From: Flavobacterium sp. LC2016-23 | Lineage (GTDB): Bacteria > Bacteroidota > Bacteroidia > Flavobacteriales > Flavobacteriaceae | Assembly (NCBI RefSeq): GCF_009674775.1 | Contig: NZ_WKKE01000007.1 | Location: forward strand, 141,721-205,720 | DNA length: 64,000 bases | Reading direction: 5' to 3' | Shown here: one piece after another, positions 1-9,091 of the stretch | Layout of the letters: every line of letters begins with the position of its first letter | Numbering within the stretch: the stretch's first letter is position 1 | Program-made: the position numbers and the translations under genes | The notes under the pieces: model-generated | Databases searched by the model: none | Told to the model about the DNA's origin: nothing | What the model saw: the letters and a program-made list of their open reading frames with translations, nothing else

Positions 1-144
1 ATGTTTTTTTTGAATTTGTAGGCGCTCGATCGTGGAACATTGAGCAAATATCCCCACATTGATGATTGGTGTTGGGATTCTCAGGATAATTGGTCACTTG
101 GTTGGTTTTATTTGGTTAGGACTAACCAGTGTACCATCTCCTAG
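1..144 (+). other. possible 3' end of a small peptide gene upstream of the peptide exporter
   Basis: Two overlapping plus-strand readings stay open here. One, in frame from the window edge, ends with TGA at 60-62 and reads ...EFVGARSWNIEQISPH. The other runs from after a TAG at 19-21 to a TAG at 142-144 and is rich in Trp, Asp and Cys (contains DDWCWDSQDNW). A strong terminator follows at 177-207, so some transcribed gene probably ends here. Because a C39-peptidase exporter lies downstream, a secreted peptide precursor is an attractive guess. The start lies outside the window and the frame is not settled, so this is a weak call. Confidence 0.25.
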
Positions 145-176
145 AGAAATTAGAGTTACTAAAATTTATTTAATAT

Positions 177-207
177 AAAAGAGAGCATTAAAGCTCTCTT
201 TTTTTTT
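177..207 (+). terminator. rho-independent terminator
   Basis: GAGAGC (181-186), a six-base loop and GCTCTC (193-198) form a stem extended by flanking A/T pairs and followed by nine T. It ends the transcript that enters from the left edge. The remaining stretch to 526 is AT-rich and shows no other feature apart from the promoter region of the exporter. Confidence 0.8.
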
Positions 208-526
208 GACCTCAAAACAAAATAGTAGTAAAAATACTATACCTGAATTATTTTAGGACTTCAGTAGTCTTAAATAATTGAACTTCAGCCGATGAAACAA
301 AGATGTTTTCAGGAAACTTTTAATTAGAAGAAAGTCAGGAACAGAACCATAATTATTTTTTATAATAAATTCATCTTAACAAATTGATATATAGGTTGTT
401 GATTTGTTTTTGCCGGATTGTTAAAAATAGATTGAATTAAATTTTAATTCTAACATATTCAGGCGATAATCTTCTTTTTTTAAGAATTTTTGTATAATAT
501 TGCTATTACATAAAATCAATTTAGAA

Positions 527-2719
527 TTGAAAAAATTCACCAATTACAAACAAGCAGATTATAAGGACTGTGGACCAACGTGTTTAAAGATTATTGCAAA
601 ACATTACGGCAAGACAATCCATATTCAGGAGTTGAGAGATCATAGTGAAACGACTCGTGAAGGAAGTAATTTGCTTTTTCTGAGCGATGCAGCGGAGAAA
701 ATTGGTTTCAGGACTTTAGGGGTAAAATTAAGTCCGGAGAGGCTGAACGAAGCTCCCTTGCCTTGTGTTTTACATTGGAATCAAAATCATTACGTAGTAC
801 TTTACAAAATAAAGAGAGGTATTTATTATGTCTCGGATCCGGCTTTTGGTTTAATTGAATATAATAAAGAAGATTTTATTAAATTCTGGATAGGAAACAA
901 CGCCGATGAATCTACCCAGGAAGGAATTGCATTGTTGATAGAAGCTACTCCGAAATTCTTTCAGACTGATTTTGACAAAGAAGATAATAAAAGTTTTGGA
1001 TTCGGATTATTGTCACAATACGTATTGCGATACAAATCATTTTTAATTCAATTAAGTATAGGATTACTGGCGAGTAGTTTATTGCAGTTAATATTTCCTT
1101 TTTTAACTCAGAGTATTGTTGATATTGGAATACAAAATCAAAATATTCATTTTATTTATCTCATTCTTTTTGCACAATTGTTTCTTTTTGCCGGCAGAAC
1201 AGGTTTAGAACTTATCCGGAGCTGGATATTACTTCATCTTTCTACGCGAATAAACATTTCGCTGATTTCAGATTTCTTTATTAAGCTAATGAACCTGCCG
1301 ATCTCCTTTTTTGATGTCCGTATGACGGGAGATATAATGCAGCGTATCAATGATCATAGAAGAATAGAGCGAATTTTAACTACGTCATCGCTGAATGTAT
1401 TATTCTCTGTAATCAATATGTTTGTTATGGGAGGCGTTTTGGCCTATTTTAATCTCAAGATATTTTTTGTGTTTTTTGCCGGAAGCGTTCTTTACTTTGT
1501 CTGGATCACTTTATTTCTAAAACGAAGAGAAACGCTGGATTACAAACGTTTTGCGGAAGTCTCACAGGAGCAAAGCAAAGTAATGGAGCTAATTAATGGT
1601 ATGCAGGAAATAAAGCTTCATAATGCCGAAAAACAAAAACGGTGGGGATGGGAGTATGTGCAGGCAAGATTATTCAGGGTTTCAATAAAAGGACTGATTT
1701 TAGAGCAAACCCAGACCATTGGTTCCTCTGTAATCAATGAGCTTAAGAATATTTTTATCATATTTTTATCTGCAAAATTGGTTATTGACGGTTCTATTAC
1801 ATTGGGTATGATGCTGGCCATTAGCTCGATTGTAGGGAGTTTAAACGGTCCGATTACGCAGCTTATTGAGTTTGTCCGCGAACTTCAGGATGCCAAAATT
1901 TCATTGGCACGATTATCCGAAATTCATGATAAAGAAGACGAAACGCAGCAGGAAGTGCATCAAACGAGTGATGTGCCTTTTGATTCGGATATAGAAATAA
2001 AAAATCTATCCTACCGTTATTTGGGATCCGATATTCCAGTATTAGATGATCTCAGTTTGATCATCCCGGCCAATAAGGTTACAGCCATTGTAGGCGTTAG
2101 CGGAAGCGGCAAAACAACTTTAATGAAATTACTGCTAAAGTTTTATGAACCCGAAAAAGGAGAGGTTACGATTGGAAATACGCAATTAAAGAATATTTCT
2201 CAAAAGGCATGGCGAGGTAATATTGGGGCGGTGATGCAGGAAGGTTTTATTTTTAGCGATACTATTGCAAATAATATTGCTATCGGAGTAGATAAAGTAG
2301 ATAAAGAACGATTGGTTTATGCAGCTGATGTAGCAAATATAAAAGAATATGTAAGTAGTTTGCCGCTCGGATATAATACAAAAATAGGGGCTGAAGGTGT
2401 AGGTATGAGTACAGGGCAGAAACAACGTCTGCTTATTGCGAGAGCCGTTTATAAAAACCCGGAAATTCTGTTTTTTGATGAAGCTACTTCTGCTTTAGAT
2501 GCCAATAATGAGAAAGAAATTATGCGAAAACTGGATATTTTCTTCAAGGATAAAACAGTAGTTGTAATTGCCCACCGCTTAAGCACGGTCATGAATGCGG
2601 ATCAGATTGTGGTTTTGGATAAAGGAAAAATCATTGAAATTGGGAGTCATTCGGCTTTAGTAGAGCAAAAAGGAAATTATTTTGAATTGGTTCGAAATCA
2701 ATTGCAATTAGGGAATTAA
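527..2719 (+). CDS. peptidase-domain (C39) ABC transporter, bacteriocin/peptide exporter
   Basis: Cleaves the leader from a peptide substrate and exports the mature product across the inner membrane. The N-terminus carries a C39 cysteine peptidase domain: DCGPTC with the catalytic Cys about 15 residues from the start, then NHYVVLY (His) and SDP (Asp). A membrane domain of about six helices follows (residues ~160-440), then an ABC ATPase with Walker A GVSGSGKTT, signature MSTGQKQR, Walker B ILFFDEATSALD and the IAHR switch. An upstream TTG at 500 is also open, but TTG at 527 gives the usual family N-terminus (LKKFTNYKQ...) and 730 residues. It is followed two bases later by the HlyD-type adaptor, so the two form an operon. 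No substrate gene is certain. Confidence 0.93.
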   Translation: MKKFTNYKQADYKDCGPTCLKIIAKHYGKTIHIQELRDHSETTREGSNLLFLSDAAEKIGFRTLGVKLSPERLNEAPLPCVLHWNQNHYVVLYKIKRGIYYVSDPAFGLIEYNKEDFIKFWIGNNADESTQEGIALLIEATPKFFQTDFDKEDNKSFGFGLLSQYVLRYKSFLIQLSIGLLASSLLQLIFPFLTQSIVDIGIQNQNIHFIYLILFAQLFLFAGRTGLELIRSWILLHLSTRINISLISDFFIKLMNLPISFFDVRMTGDIMQRINDHRRIERILTTSSLNVLFSVINMFVMGGVLAYFNLKIFFVFFAGSVLYFVWITLFLKRRETLDYKRFAEVSQEQSKVMELINGMQEIKLHNAEKQKRWGWEYVQARLFRVSIKGLILEQTQTIGSSVINELKNIFIIFLSAKLVIDGSITLGMMLAISSIVGSLNGPITQLIEFVRELQDAKISLARLSEIHDKEDETQQEVHQTSDVPFDSDIEIKNLSYRYLGSDIPVLDDLSLIIPANKVTAIVGVSGSGKTTLMKLLLKFYEPEKGEVTIGNTQLKNISQKAWRGNIGAVMQEGFIFSDTIANNIAIGVDKVDKERLVYAADVANIKEYVSSLPLGYNTKIGAEGVGMSTGQKQRLLIARAVYKNPEILFFDEATSALDANNEKEIMRKLDIFFKDKTVVVIAHRLSTVMNADQIVVLDKGKIIEIGSHSALVEQKGNYFELVRNQLQLGN

Positions 2720-2721
2720 TC

Positions 2722-4017
2722 ATGACAGAAGATAATACTACATTCGAATTAAGAAGTGAAGAAGTTCAGGACATTCTCACCAAAGTACCACATTGGATGA
2801 TACGGTGGGGGACAGTTTTGATATTTACCATACTTTTTATGCTGTTTTTTGTGTCCTGGTTTATTAAATATCCCGACGTTGTAAATACCGAAATTGTAAT
2901 TACAACCAATATTCCGCCGGAGAAAATAGTTTCTAAAACATCGGGACGTATAGAAGCAATACTGGTTAAAGATAAATCTGTCGTAAAAAAAAATATGACC
3001 TTGGCTATTATTGAAAATACGGCCAACTACAAAGATGTTTTTTTGCTGAAAAGTATTGTTGACGGTTACAGTATTAATGATTCAAAAAAAGATTTCCCAT
3101 TTGCTTTACTGAAAAACGCACAATTAGGGGAAATTGAAAGCGCTTATGCCGTTTTCCAAAAAGATTATCAGGCGCAGCAATTAAACAAAAATCTCCAGCC
3201 ATTTGAAGTGGAAAACAGGGCGCAAAATTCAGAAAATATTCAAATTAAGGAACGTTTGGAGATTTTGCAGCAACAGAAAGTAATCAATGAAAGTGAATTG
3301 CAGCTTCAGAAGAATGAGGTCGCCCGTTTTGAAATATTGTTCAACAAAGGAATCATTTCAACTCAGGAAATGGAAGCTAAGAAGCTAAATTACCTTCAGG
3401 CGCAGAAGAATTACAGAAGCCTGTTATCGTCTATTTCTCAATTACGGTCATCATTAATCGATAATACAAAATCAAGTCAGAGTTCTCATATAAACAGCAC
3501 TAAAGAGGAGGTTAATTTGGGTAGAAACATGGCGCAGTCCTTTTATCAGTTGAAAAAAGTGATAAAAGACTGGGAACTCAATTATGCTTTAAAATCATCT
3601 ATTAGCGGTGTTATTACTTTTTTACAGGTATGGACAGAGAATCAGACCATCAATTCAGGAGATAATGTTTTTTCTATAATTCCCGATGCGAGAAATGGAT
3701 TTGTAGGCAAAGTTAAAGCGCCAGCGCTAAATTCAGGTAAAATAAAAGTAGGGCAAAAAGTGAATATCAGACTCGCTAATTTTCCCGATCGTGAATTCGG
3801 CGTTTTATATGGTAAAATTCAGAATATTTCTTTGGTTCCCGATAAAGATGGCAATTTATTGTTAGACGTTGCCTTGCCAAGCGGCTTAGAGACTTCGTAT
3901 AAAAAACAAATCATATTTCAGCAGGAAATGAAAGGAAGTGCTGAAATCGTAACCGAAGACTTGCGATTGCTCGAAAGGATTTTATATCAGTTTAAAAATA
4001 TTTTTGAGCAGGTTTAG
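2722..4017 (+). CDS. HlyD family secretion adaptor (membrane fusion protein)
   Basis: Periplasmic adaptor that links the upstream peptidase-ABC exporter to an outer-membrane channel. It has one N-terminal membrane span (about residues 28-52, VLIFTILFMLFFVSWF), a biotinyl-lipoyl-like half (SGRIEAILVKDKSVVKK), a long Gln/Glu/Lys-rich coiled coil (about 140-270), and the second lipoyl half and beta-barrel (SGVITFLQVW..., GKVKAPALNSGKIKVGQKVNIRL). At 431 residues it is normal for the family. Its ATG lies two bases after the exporter stop, implying translational coupling. No outer-membrane TolC partner is encoded nearby. It ends just before the convergent methyltransferase gene. Confidence 0.9.
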   Translation: MTEDNTTFELRSEEVQDILTKVPHWMIRWGTVLIFTILFMLFFVSWFIKYPDVVNTEIVITTNIPPEKIVSKTSGRIEAILVKDKSVVKKNMTLAIIENTANYKDVFLLKSIVDGYSINDSKKDFPFALLKNAQLGEIESAYAVFQKDYQAQQLNKNLQPFEVENRAQNSENIQIKERLEILQQQKVINESELQLQKNEVARFEILFNKGIISTQEMEAKKLNYLQAQKNYRSLLSSISQLRSSLIDNTKSSQSSHINSTKEEVNLGRNMAQSFYQLKKVIKDWELNYALKSSISGVITFLQVWTENQTINSGDNVFSIIPDARNGFVGKVKAPALNSGKIKVGQKVNIRLANFPDREFGVLYGKIQNISLVPDKDGNLLLDVALPSGLETSYKKQIIFQQEMKGSAEIVTEDLRLLERILYQFKNIFEQV

Positions 4018-4023
4018 GGGGAA

Positions 4024-4731
4024 TTAAAATTTTAAATAAAAATCCTTAGTCAATTCAATATATTCAGCAGTATAATTATGGCGTTCCATTTCAATAATTA
4101 ATTCGTCGATTTCAATTTTTGTTTTTTCGTCTCTGCTGAATGCCAACAGACTTCGCTTTATGCTTGAGGCTGGAGTTCCCTTTACACGTGTAATTTTTAA
4201 GGGGTACAATTCTGATTCTTTAGCCAGAGCTATAAAACGTTCTTCTTCTTTGTAAGGAAGAATTAAAGCAAAAATTCCATTTTCAGAAAGCAACAGATCG
4301 GCGGCTTCTACTAATTCTTCAAAAGGCATAGCATCCTGAAAACGAGCCAGATCGCGCTGTTCATTTTCGGTTTTATAATCTTCAGAGTAAAAAGGAGGAT
4401 TTGATACAATTAAATCGTATTCATCTTCAGGTTCTTCAATAAATTCATCTAAACCTGCATGGAAACAAAATAAGCGATCACCCCAGGGCGAACTTTCGAA
4501 ATTTTCAACAGCTTGTTCGTAAGCGTCTTCATCAATTTCCAGGGCATCAATTTGTTCCGCATGAGTTCGCTGAGCAAGCATTAGAGCAATGATTCCCGTT
4601 CCGGCACCAATGTCTAAAATGCTGAATGGATTGTTGTTTACAGGAGCCCAGGCACCTAATAAAACACCATCGGTTCCTACTTTCATAGCGGTTTTATCTT
4701 GTTGGATAGCGAATTGCTTGAATTTGAACAT
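4024..4731 (-). CDS. trmN6: tRNA1(Val) (adenine(37)-N6)-methyltransferase
   Basis: Class I SAM-dependent methyltransferase expected to modify A37 of tRNA-Val. The SAM-binding motif is ILDIGAGTGIIALMLAQ, the acidic motif is DALEIDEDA, and the catalytic tetrapeptide NPPF is followed by YSED, typical of N6-adenine methyltransferases of the YfiC/TrmN6 type. GTDGVLLGAW before motif I is diagnostic for the family. The reading frame extends to 4749, but the ATG at 4731 (MFKFKQFAIQQDKTAMKVG) matches the family start and gives 235 residues. It stands alone on the minus strand, convergent with the exporter operon. Confidence 0.88.
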   Translation of the reverse strand: MFKFKQFAIQQDKTAMKVGTDGVLLGAWAPVNNNPFSILDIGAGTGIIALMLAQRTHAEQIDALEIDEDAYEQAVENFESSPWGDRLFCFHAGLDEFIEEPEDEYDLIVSNPPFYSEDYKTENEQRDLARFQDAMPFEELVEAADLLLSENGIFALILPYKEEERFIALAKESELYPLKITRVKGTPASSIKRSLLAFSRDEKTKIEIDELIIEMERHNYTAEYIELTKDFYLKF

Positions 4732-4878
4732 ACAAATAGAAAATTCCAATTTTTTATCCCAATAGCTATCGGGACCAAATTATAAATGAAAATGAAATTC
4801 CAAAAATGAAATTCCAAATTCCAATTTCAAATTGGGGGTTGTTTTACATTGTAAAAATAAGACTAAATATCGAATTAA

Positions 4879-5229
4879 TTATTTTGATGTTTTGGTGATT
4901 ATTACCGATAAAATTTTTCGTAATTCTTCTATTTCGAATAATAGAGAATCAGAAAGTGTTTTTTGATCAGGATTTAATTCGTGTAATAAGCGTAGCCAAA
5001 ATTTAGATTCCTTAGCTTCTTTTCGGGAAATTTTTAGTCGAAATATTAAATCTTTGTCTCCCAGTTTTTCATTTGCCTCAATGTAATTAGCACCGACAGA
5101 ACCCGATGATCTGATTAATTGTTTGCCATCTTCCAGGTTTGATGTAGTTTTAGGAAGGGTTCGAATATAGTTCCTGCATTCCTTTGCAAACAGAAATGTT
5201 CTTTCTTCTAAATTATAAGGTTTGTTCAT
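4879..5229 (-). CDS. four helix bundle protein (23S rRNA-intervening-sequence family)
   Basis: A 116-residue all-helical protein with the family hallmarks RSSGSVGANYIEAN and a terminal run of leucine-rich helices (FRLKISRKEAKESKFWLRLLHEL). Members were first noticed inside 23S rRNA intervening sequences but are common as free-standing genes in Bacteroidota; their biochemical role is unknown. It is flanked on both sides by intergenic DNA containing repeats of 'aaattccaa', and has no operon partner. Confidence 0.85.
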   Translation of the reverse strand: MNKPYNLEERTFLFAKECRNYIRTLPKTTSNLEDGKQLIRSSGSVGANYIEANEKLGDKDLIFRLKISRKEAKESKFWLRLLHELNPDQKTLSDSLLFEIEELRKILSVIITKTSK

Positions 5230-5440
5230 GAAGCAAATGCCAATTTTTTAAATTCCAAATTCCAATATTGAATGTAAAAGTATAAAAAAAGAATTAGTAA
5301 AAGAAGGTTTTTTCTTTCAAAAATAAATTTATCCAAAAATAAGAATCAACCTTTTGAATTAGGAGTTTTATTCCAAGGATTCGGGTTGTAATTTAATCCT
5401 CAGGTTGTAATTTGGGATTTAAAAAATTTGGAATTTAAAA

Positions 5441-5965
5441 CTACAAGTACATCTCAACCAATCCTTCCGGAAGGTTCATGATAACCTTTTTATTATCACG
5501 ATCAATTTTTACCAAAAAATGATCAATCATTGGGATCAGCATTTCAACTTCACCGTTTAAAACTTCAAAAAGGGGCTGTGCAGTAGTATCGTTTACGGCA
5601 GCGATTTTTCCAAATACGCCTAAACGCTGGTCTTCGATTTCAAAACCGATTACTTCGTGAAAATAAAATTTGTTGCCTGTAAGTTTTGGCAGCATGTTTA
5701 AAGGAAGATAAATAGCATTTCCCATAATGGCATCTGCATCCTCTTCGGTATTCATATCTTCAAAACGGATTCTGAGAAAATCGTTTTTATGCAATGAACT
5801 TTTTTCAATAAAAAAAGGAACCAGGTGTTTGTTGCATTCAACAAACACTGATTCCAGATTTTCGTATAACTCAGGTTCGTCCGTGTCTAAATAAGCCAGA
5901 ACTTCTCCTTTGAAACTAAATTTTTTAGCGATTTTACCTAAATAAAAACAATCTTCTTTACGCAT
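5441..5965 (-). CDS. rimM: ribosome maturation factor RimM
   Basis: Assists 30S subunit maturation and binds ribosomal protein S19. The N-terminal RimM domain begins with YLGKIAKKFSFKGEVLAYLDTDEPE, and a C-terminal PRC-barrel-like domain follows (KFYFHEVIGFEIED...LIPMIDHFLVKIDRDNKKVIMNLPEGL). At 174 residues it has the normal length. It lies 15 bases downstream of rpsP on the same strand, the classic rpsP-rimM arrangement, so it is probably transcribed with rpsP. Confidence 0.95.
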   Translation of the reverse strand: MRKEDCFYLGKIAKKFSFKGEVLAYLDTDEPELYENLESVFVECNKHLVPFFIEKSSLHKNDFLRIRFEDMNTEEDADAIMGNAIYLPLNMLPKLTGNKFYFHEVIGFEIEDQRLGVFGKIAAVNDTTAQPLFEVLNGEVEMLIPMIDHFLVKIDRDNKKVIMNLPEGLVEMYL

Positions 5966-5980
5966 TCTCGCTAACTAAAA

Positions 5981-6553
5981 TTATGCTTCAGTTGTTTCGT
6001 TATTTTCTTCAGCAGCAGGAGCTTCTTCAGTAGCAGCTTCCGCTTCAACTTCAGCAACTTCTTCTTCAACAGCAGGAGTCGCAGCAGCGATAGCATCAGC
6101 TTCAGCCTGAGCAGCAGCAGCTAAACGTTTAGCATTAACTTCTTGTTCTGCTTTAAAAGCTTTAGCTTTAGCATCAGCTTGCGCTTTTGTTAAACCGTCT
6201 TTTTTAGCATCAACTTTTCCAGCTTTAGCATCTAACCAGGCAGCTAATTTAGCATCAGCCTGCTCTTGAGTTAAAGCACCTTTACGAATACCTCCATCAA
6301 GGTGGTGTTTCAATAAAGCACCTTTGTAAGAAAGAATTGCTCTAGCAGTATCAGTTGGTTGTGCACCATTGTGTAACCATTTAACTGCACTATCAAGGTT
6401 TAAGTCGATAGTTGCCGGGTTTGTGTTTGGATTGTAAGTACCGATTTTCTCTAAGTATTTACCATCTCTTTTTGAGCGTGCATCTGCAGCTACAACCCAG
6501 TAAAAAGGTTTTCCTTTTTTACCGTGTCTTTGTAATCTAATTTTTACTGACAT
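5981..6553 (-). CDS. rpsP: 30S ribosomal protein bS16 with long Ala/Glu tail
   Basis: Structural protein of the small subunit. Residues 1-80 are canonical bS16 (MSVKIRLQRHGKKGKPFYWVV, then DARSKRDGKYLEKIGTYNP). The protein then continues for about 110 residues, first Lys/Ala-rich with a repeated QADAK pattern, then a strongly acidic Ala/Glu tail ending ENNETTEA. Most bacterial bS16 proteins are 80-90 residues; long tails are seen in Bacteroidota. A -7-like TATCTTTG lies on the minus strand at 6602-6609, and a small stem (GAGGT/ACCTC, about 6574-6588) sits in the leader. Confidence 0.96.
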   Translation of the reverse strand: MSVKIRLQRHGKKGKPFYWVVAADARSKRDGKYLEKIGTYNPNTNPATIDLNLDSAVKWLHNGAQPTDTARAILSYKGALLKHHLDGGIRKGALTQEQADAKLAAWLDAKAGKVDAKKDGLTKAQADAKAKAFKAEQEVNAKRLAAAAQAEADAIAAATPAVEEEVAEVEAEAATEEAPAAEENNETTEA

Positions 6554-6601
6554 AATCGTATGATTAAATTTTGAGGTACTCGACCTCTGTTAATTAAGGG
6601 C

Positions 6602-6609
6602 GCAAAGAT
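6602..6609 (-). promoter_or_regulatory. -7 promoter element of rpsP-rimM
   Basis: Minus strand TATCTTTG fits the Bacteroidota TAnnTTTG element about 50 bases before the rpsP ATG. No TTG is found at the usual 19-20 base distance, so only the -7 half is supported. Confidence 0.5.
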
Positions 6610-6748
6610 ATAATTTTTTTCTGAATTGTACGTTCAAAATGGTATTAAATGTCCTTATGGTAAATTATTCCTAATTTTTATTGTTTTTCGGACTTGTTTT
6701 TTAATTATTTCTCTCAAATGAAATACTTTTGCGCTAAATTTATTTTAC

Positions 6749-7240
6749 ATGAAAAAATGTTTCTGTTTTCTTTCATTAATTTTTTTGCTTGTCACTTCTT
6801 GTACAGAAGATGTGAAATTTAATAATCCGGCCTTTCAAAGTTTAAAAGACAATGTTTTTTGGCGGGCGCAAATTTATGAAGCTCAAATTGCCCCGGATGA
6901 TAAAGTAACAATTAAAGGAACGATGGGTTCTGAACAGGTACTACTTAATTTGGCTTCTTCAGAGGAAAGAACCTATTTCCTTGGATTAGATAATGTTACA
7001 AGAGCCTCTTATTATTATGAGATTGGTTCAGATGTTTTTTTATTTAGTACCGGACCAAATATTGGAGAAGGCCAGATAACAATTACAGAATATAATATTG
7101 AAGATAAAACGATTTCGGGAACATTTAAATTTAAAGCAGTAAATTCAAATGCAGCCGCGAATGAAAAAAAGAATGTAAGTTTTACCGAAGGCGTGTTTTA
7201 CAAGGTTCCAGTCACTCCCAGCACAACTTTGGAAAATTAA
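6749..7240 (+). CDS. small lipoprotein (DUF6252-like), unknown function
   Basis: A 163-residue lipoprotein. The signal peptide MKKCFCFLSLIFLLVTSC ends in a lipobox with Cys18, so it should be anchored in a membrane on the periplasmic side. The mature part is a predicted all-beta domain beginning NPAFQSLKDNVFWRAQ and resembles the DUF6252 family of Bacteroidota lipoproteins. Function is not known. A TACTTTTG -7 element lies at 6724-6731, 18 bases before the start. It stands alone between rpsP (divergent) and the RRM gene. Confidence 0.75.
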   Translation: MKKCFCFLSLIFLLVTSCTEDVKFNNPAFQSLKDNVFWRAQIYEAQIAPDDKVTIKGTMGSEQVLLNLASSEERTYFLGLDNVTRASYYYEIGSDVFLFSTGPNIGEGQITITEYNIEDKTISGTFKFKAVNSNAAANEKKNVSFTEGVFYKVPVTPSTTLEN

Positions 7241-7370
7241 TTAAATTTTAATTATTAAATTTTTCTAAAATAAGGGTTTTAAAATTAAAATAAAAACATA
7301 AATAAACTAATATATAGTAGATTAGAGAAAAATAAGATTACATTTGCTACATTATTATAAATAAGTACAT

Positions 7371-7730
7371 ATGAACATTTTTGTTGGAAGCCTTCCATTC
7401 AGTATTGAGGAAGCAGATTTAAGAGAGTCTTTCGAGGCTTACGGAGCAGTAGATTCAGTTAAGATCATTACTGATAAATTTACAGGAAGAAGCAAAGGTT
7501 TTGGTTTTGTTGAGATGCCAAACGATGCTGAAGCTCAAAAAGCAATTGATGAATTGAACGGAGCTACTGTTCAAGGTCGTGCAATTGTGGTTAATAAATC
7601 TGAACCGAAACCAGAAGGCGAAAGAAGAAGCTTCAACAATAACAGTCGTGGTGGAGATTCACGCGGAGGTTATGGTGGAGGAAACAGCCGTGGTGGAAAT
7701 GACCGTGGTGGTAACAGAGGAGGATATTAA
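7371..7730 (+). CDS. RRM-domain RNA-binding protein
   Basis: Single-stranded RNA-binding protein of 119 residues. One RNA recognition motif spans residues 1-80 with RNP2 NIFVGSLPF and RNP1 KGFGFVEM; a Gly/Arg/Asn-rich tail (GGDSRGGYGGGNSRGG...) follows, resembling eukaryotic and cyanobacterial glycine-rich RNA-binding proteins. Such genes are frequent in Bacteroidota and are often highly expressed or cold-induced, though nothing here shows that directly. A TACATTTG -7 element is at 7339-7346, and a strong terminator follows. Confidence 0.93.
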   Translation: MNIFVGSLPFSIEEADLRESFEAYGAVDSVKIITDKFTGRSKGFGFVEMPNDAEAQKAIDELNGATVQGRAIVVNKSEPKPEGERRSFNNNSRGGDSRGGYGGGNSRGGNDRGGNRGGY

Positions 7731-7750
7731 TATTTTTTTCTAAATATATA

Positions 7751-7782
7751 AAAGGGATCAACGAAAGTTGATCCCTTTTTTT
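7751..7782 (+). terminator. rho-independent terminator after the RRM gene
   Basis: AAGGGATCAAC, loop GAAA and GTTGATCCCTT are followed by seven T. The A-rich left side lets it also act on the convergent leuB transcript. Confidence 0.9.
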
Positions 7783-7859
7783 ATGTGCTAAATTTTGTGT
7801 CAGGTTTGATTTGTGTCAGGTTTCAAGTTCGAAAACCTCAAACCTGAAACAAAAATTAA

Positions 7860-8921
7860 CTATAAGTTCGCTACAAGCCAGTCTCCAACTTCACTGGTTT
7901 TGTAGGCTTTTGATCCTTTTGCTGCCAAATCTTCTGTAACAACACCTTGTTCCAAAGATTTGTTTACAACCACTCTGATCGCTTCAGCTTCGGCTTTTAA
8001 TCCAAAAGCATCTTCGAACATCATGGCGGCTGATAAAATAGTGGCTAACGGATTCGCAATATTCAATCCGGTTGCCTGTGGATAAGAGCCGTGGATTGGC
8101 TCGTATAAGGAAGTATGTTCCCCAACAGAAGCCGAAGGCATTAATCCCATAGAACCTGAAATTACAGAAGCTTCATCGGTTAAAATATCTCCGAATAAAT
8201 TCTCAGTAATCAATACGTCATAAGAGTTTGGCCATTGTACCAAACGCATGGCCACCGCATCAACAAACTCGTAAGAAACGTTAACTTCCGGATACTCTTT
8301 TTCCATTGCCTGAACGGTTTCTCTCCATAAACGCGAAGTTTCCAAGACGTTTGCCTTGTCTACGCAACATAGTTTTTTGCTTCGTGTCATGGCTAATTCA
8401 AAACCTTTTTTGGCTAAACGCTGCACTTCGGCTCTGGTGTAAACACAGTTATCGAAAGCAGTTTCTCCATCGTCTCTTCTCCCTTTTTCACCAAAGTAGA
8501 TTCCTCCCGTTAATTCTCTTAAGAAAACCAAATCAGTTCCTTCGATTCTTTCTCTTTTTAAAGGAGAATTGTCAATTAAAGAAGGAAAAGTAAAAGTTGG
8601 ACGCACATTTGCAAACAATCCCAATTTTTTACGCATCAACAATAATCCCTGCTCCGGACGAACAGGAGCAGTTGGGTCATTGTCGTATTTTGGGTGACCG
8701 ATTGCCCCAAATAAAACGGCATCCGCTTTCATACAAATTTCGTGAGTCTCATCGGGATAAGGAACTCCAACGGCGTCAATGGCACAGGCTCCTGTAAGAG
8801 CTGGTGTCCAGGTTATTTCATGATTGAATTTTTTTGCAATAGCATCAGATACTTTTACTGCTTCATTTATTACCTCAGGACCAATTCCGTCTCCTGCTAA
8901 AAGGGCTATGTTAAATTTCAT
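7860..8921 (-). CDS. leuB: 3-isopropylmalate dehydrogenase
   Basis: NAD-dependent oxidative decarboxylation of 3-isopropylmalate in leucine synthesis. The protein begins MKFNIALLAGDGIGPEVINEAVKV. It shows the substrate-binding ELTGGIYFGEKG segment, the RSKKLCCVDKANVLETSRLWR catalytic Lys region, and the Asp-rich metal site (ENLFGDILTDEASVISGSMGLMPSAS). The 353-residue length is normal. It is the last gene of the leuC-leuD-leuA-like-leuB operon. The 170-base gap before it contains degenerate 'ggttctaag' repeats, so transcription may be modulated there. Confidence 0.97.
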   Translation of the reverse strand: MKFNIALLAGDGIGPEVINEAVKVSDAIAKKFNHEITWTPALTGACAIDAVGVPYPDETHEICMKADAVLFGAIGHPKYDNDPTAPVRPEQGLLLMRKKLGLFANVRPTFTFPSLIDNSPLKRERIEGTDLVFLRELTGGIYFGEKGRRDDGETAFDNCVYTRAEVQRLAKKGFELAMTRSKKLCCVDKANVLETSRLWRETVQAMEKEYPEVNVSYEFVDAVAMRLVQWPNSYDVLITENLFGDILTDEASVISGSMGLMPSASVGEHTSLYEPIHGSYPQATGLNIANPLATILSAAMMFEDAFGLKAEAEAIRVVVNKSLEQGVVTEDLAAKGSKAYKTSEVGDWLVANL

Positions 8922-8929
8922 TTTTTTTA

Positions 8930-9091
8930 AGTTTCTAAGGTTCTGAGTTTCTAAGGTTCTAAGTTATTTTTTCTTAGTAAGTCAGAACTTTTATTTATAA
9001 TTGTTTTTTGGGTTTTAAGTTTCTGAGGTTTGAGTCGCTAAGATTCTAGGTTTTTTCGCTCAGAACCTTAGGATCTTAGCAACTTAGAACC
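8930..9091. repeat. degenerate 'tttctaaggttctaag' repeats
   Basis: The spacer between leuB and the leuA-like gene is built of short direct copies of TTTCTAAGGTTCT and inverted copies (AGAACCTTAGG, TTAGAACCTTA). The inverted copies can fold. No coding potential is visible. Confidence 0.6.

Noticed and set aside
500..526. TTG at 500 as start of the peptide exporter
   Set aside because: It adds nine residues before the usual family N-terminus and overlaps a TATAAT-like stretch; TTG 527 fits better, though this is not proved.
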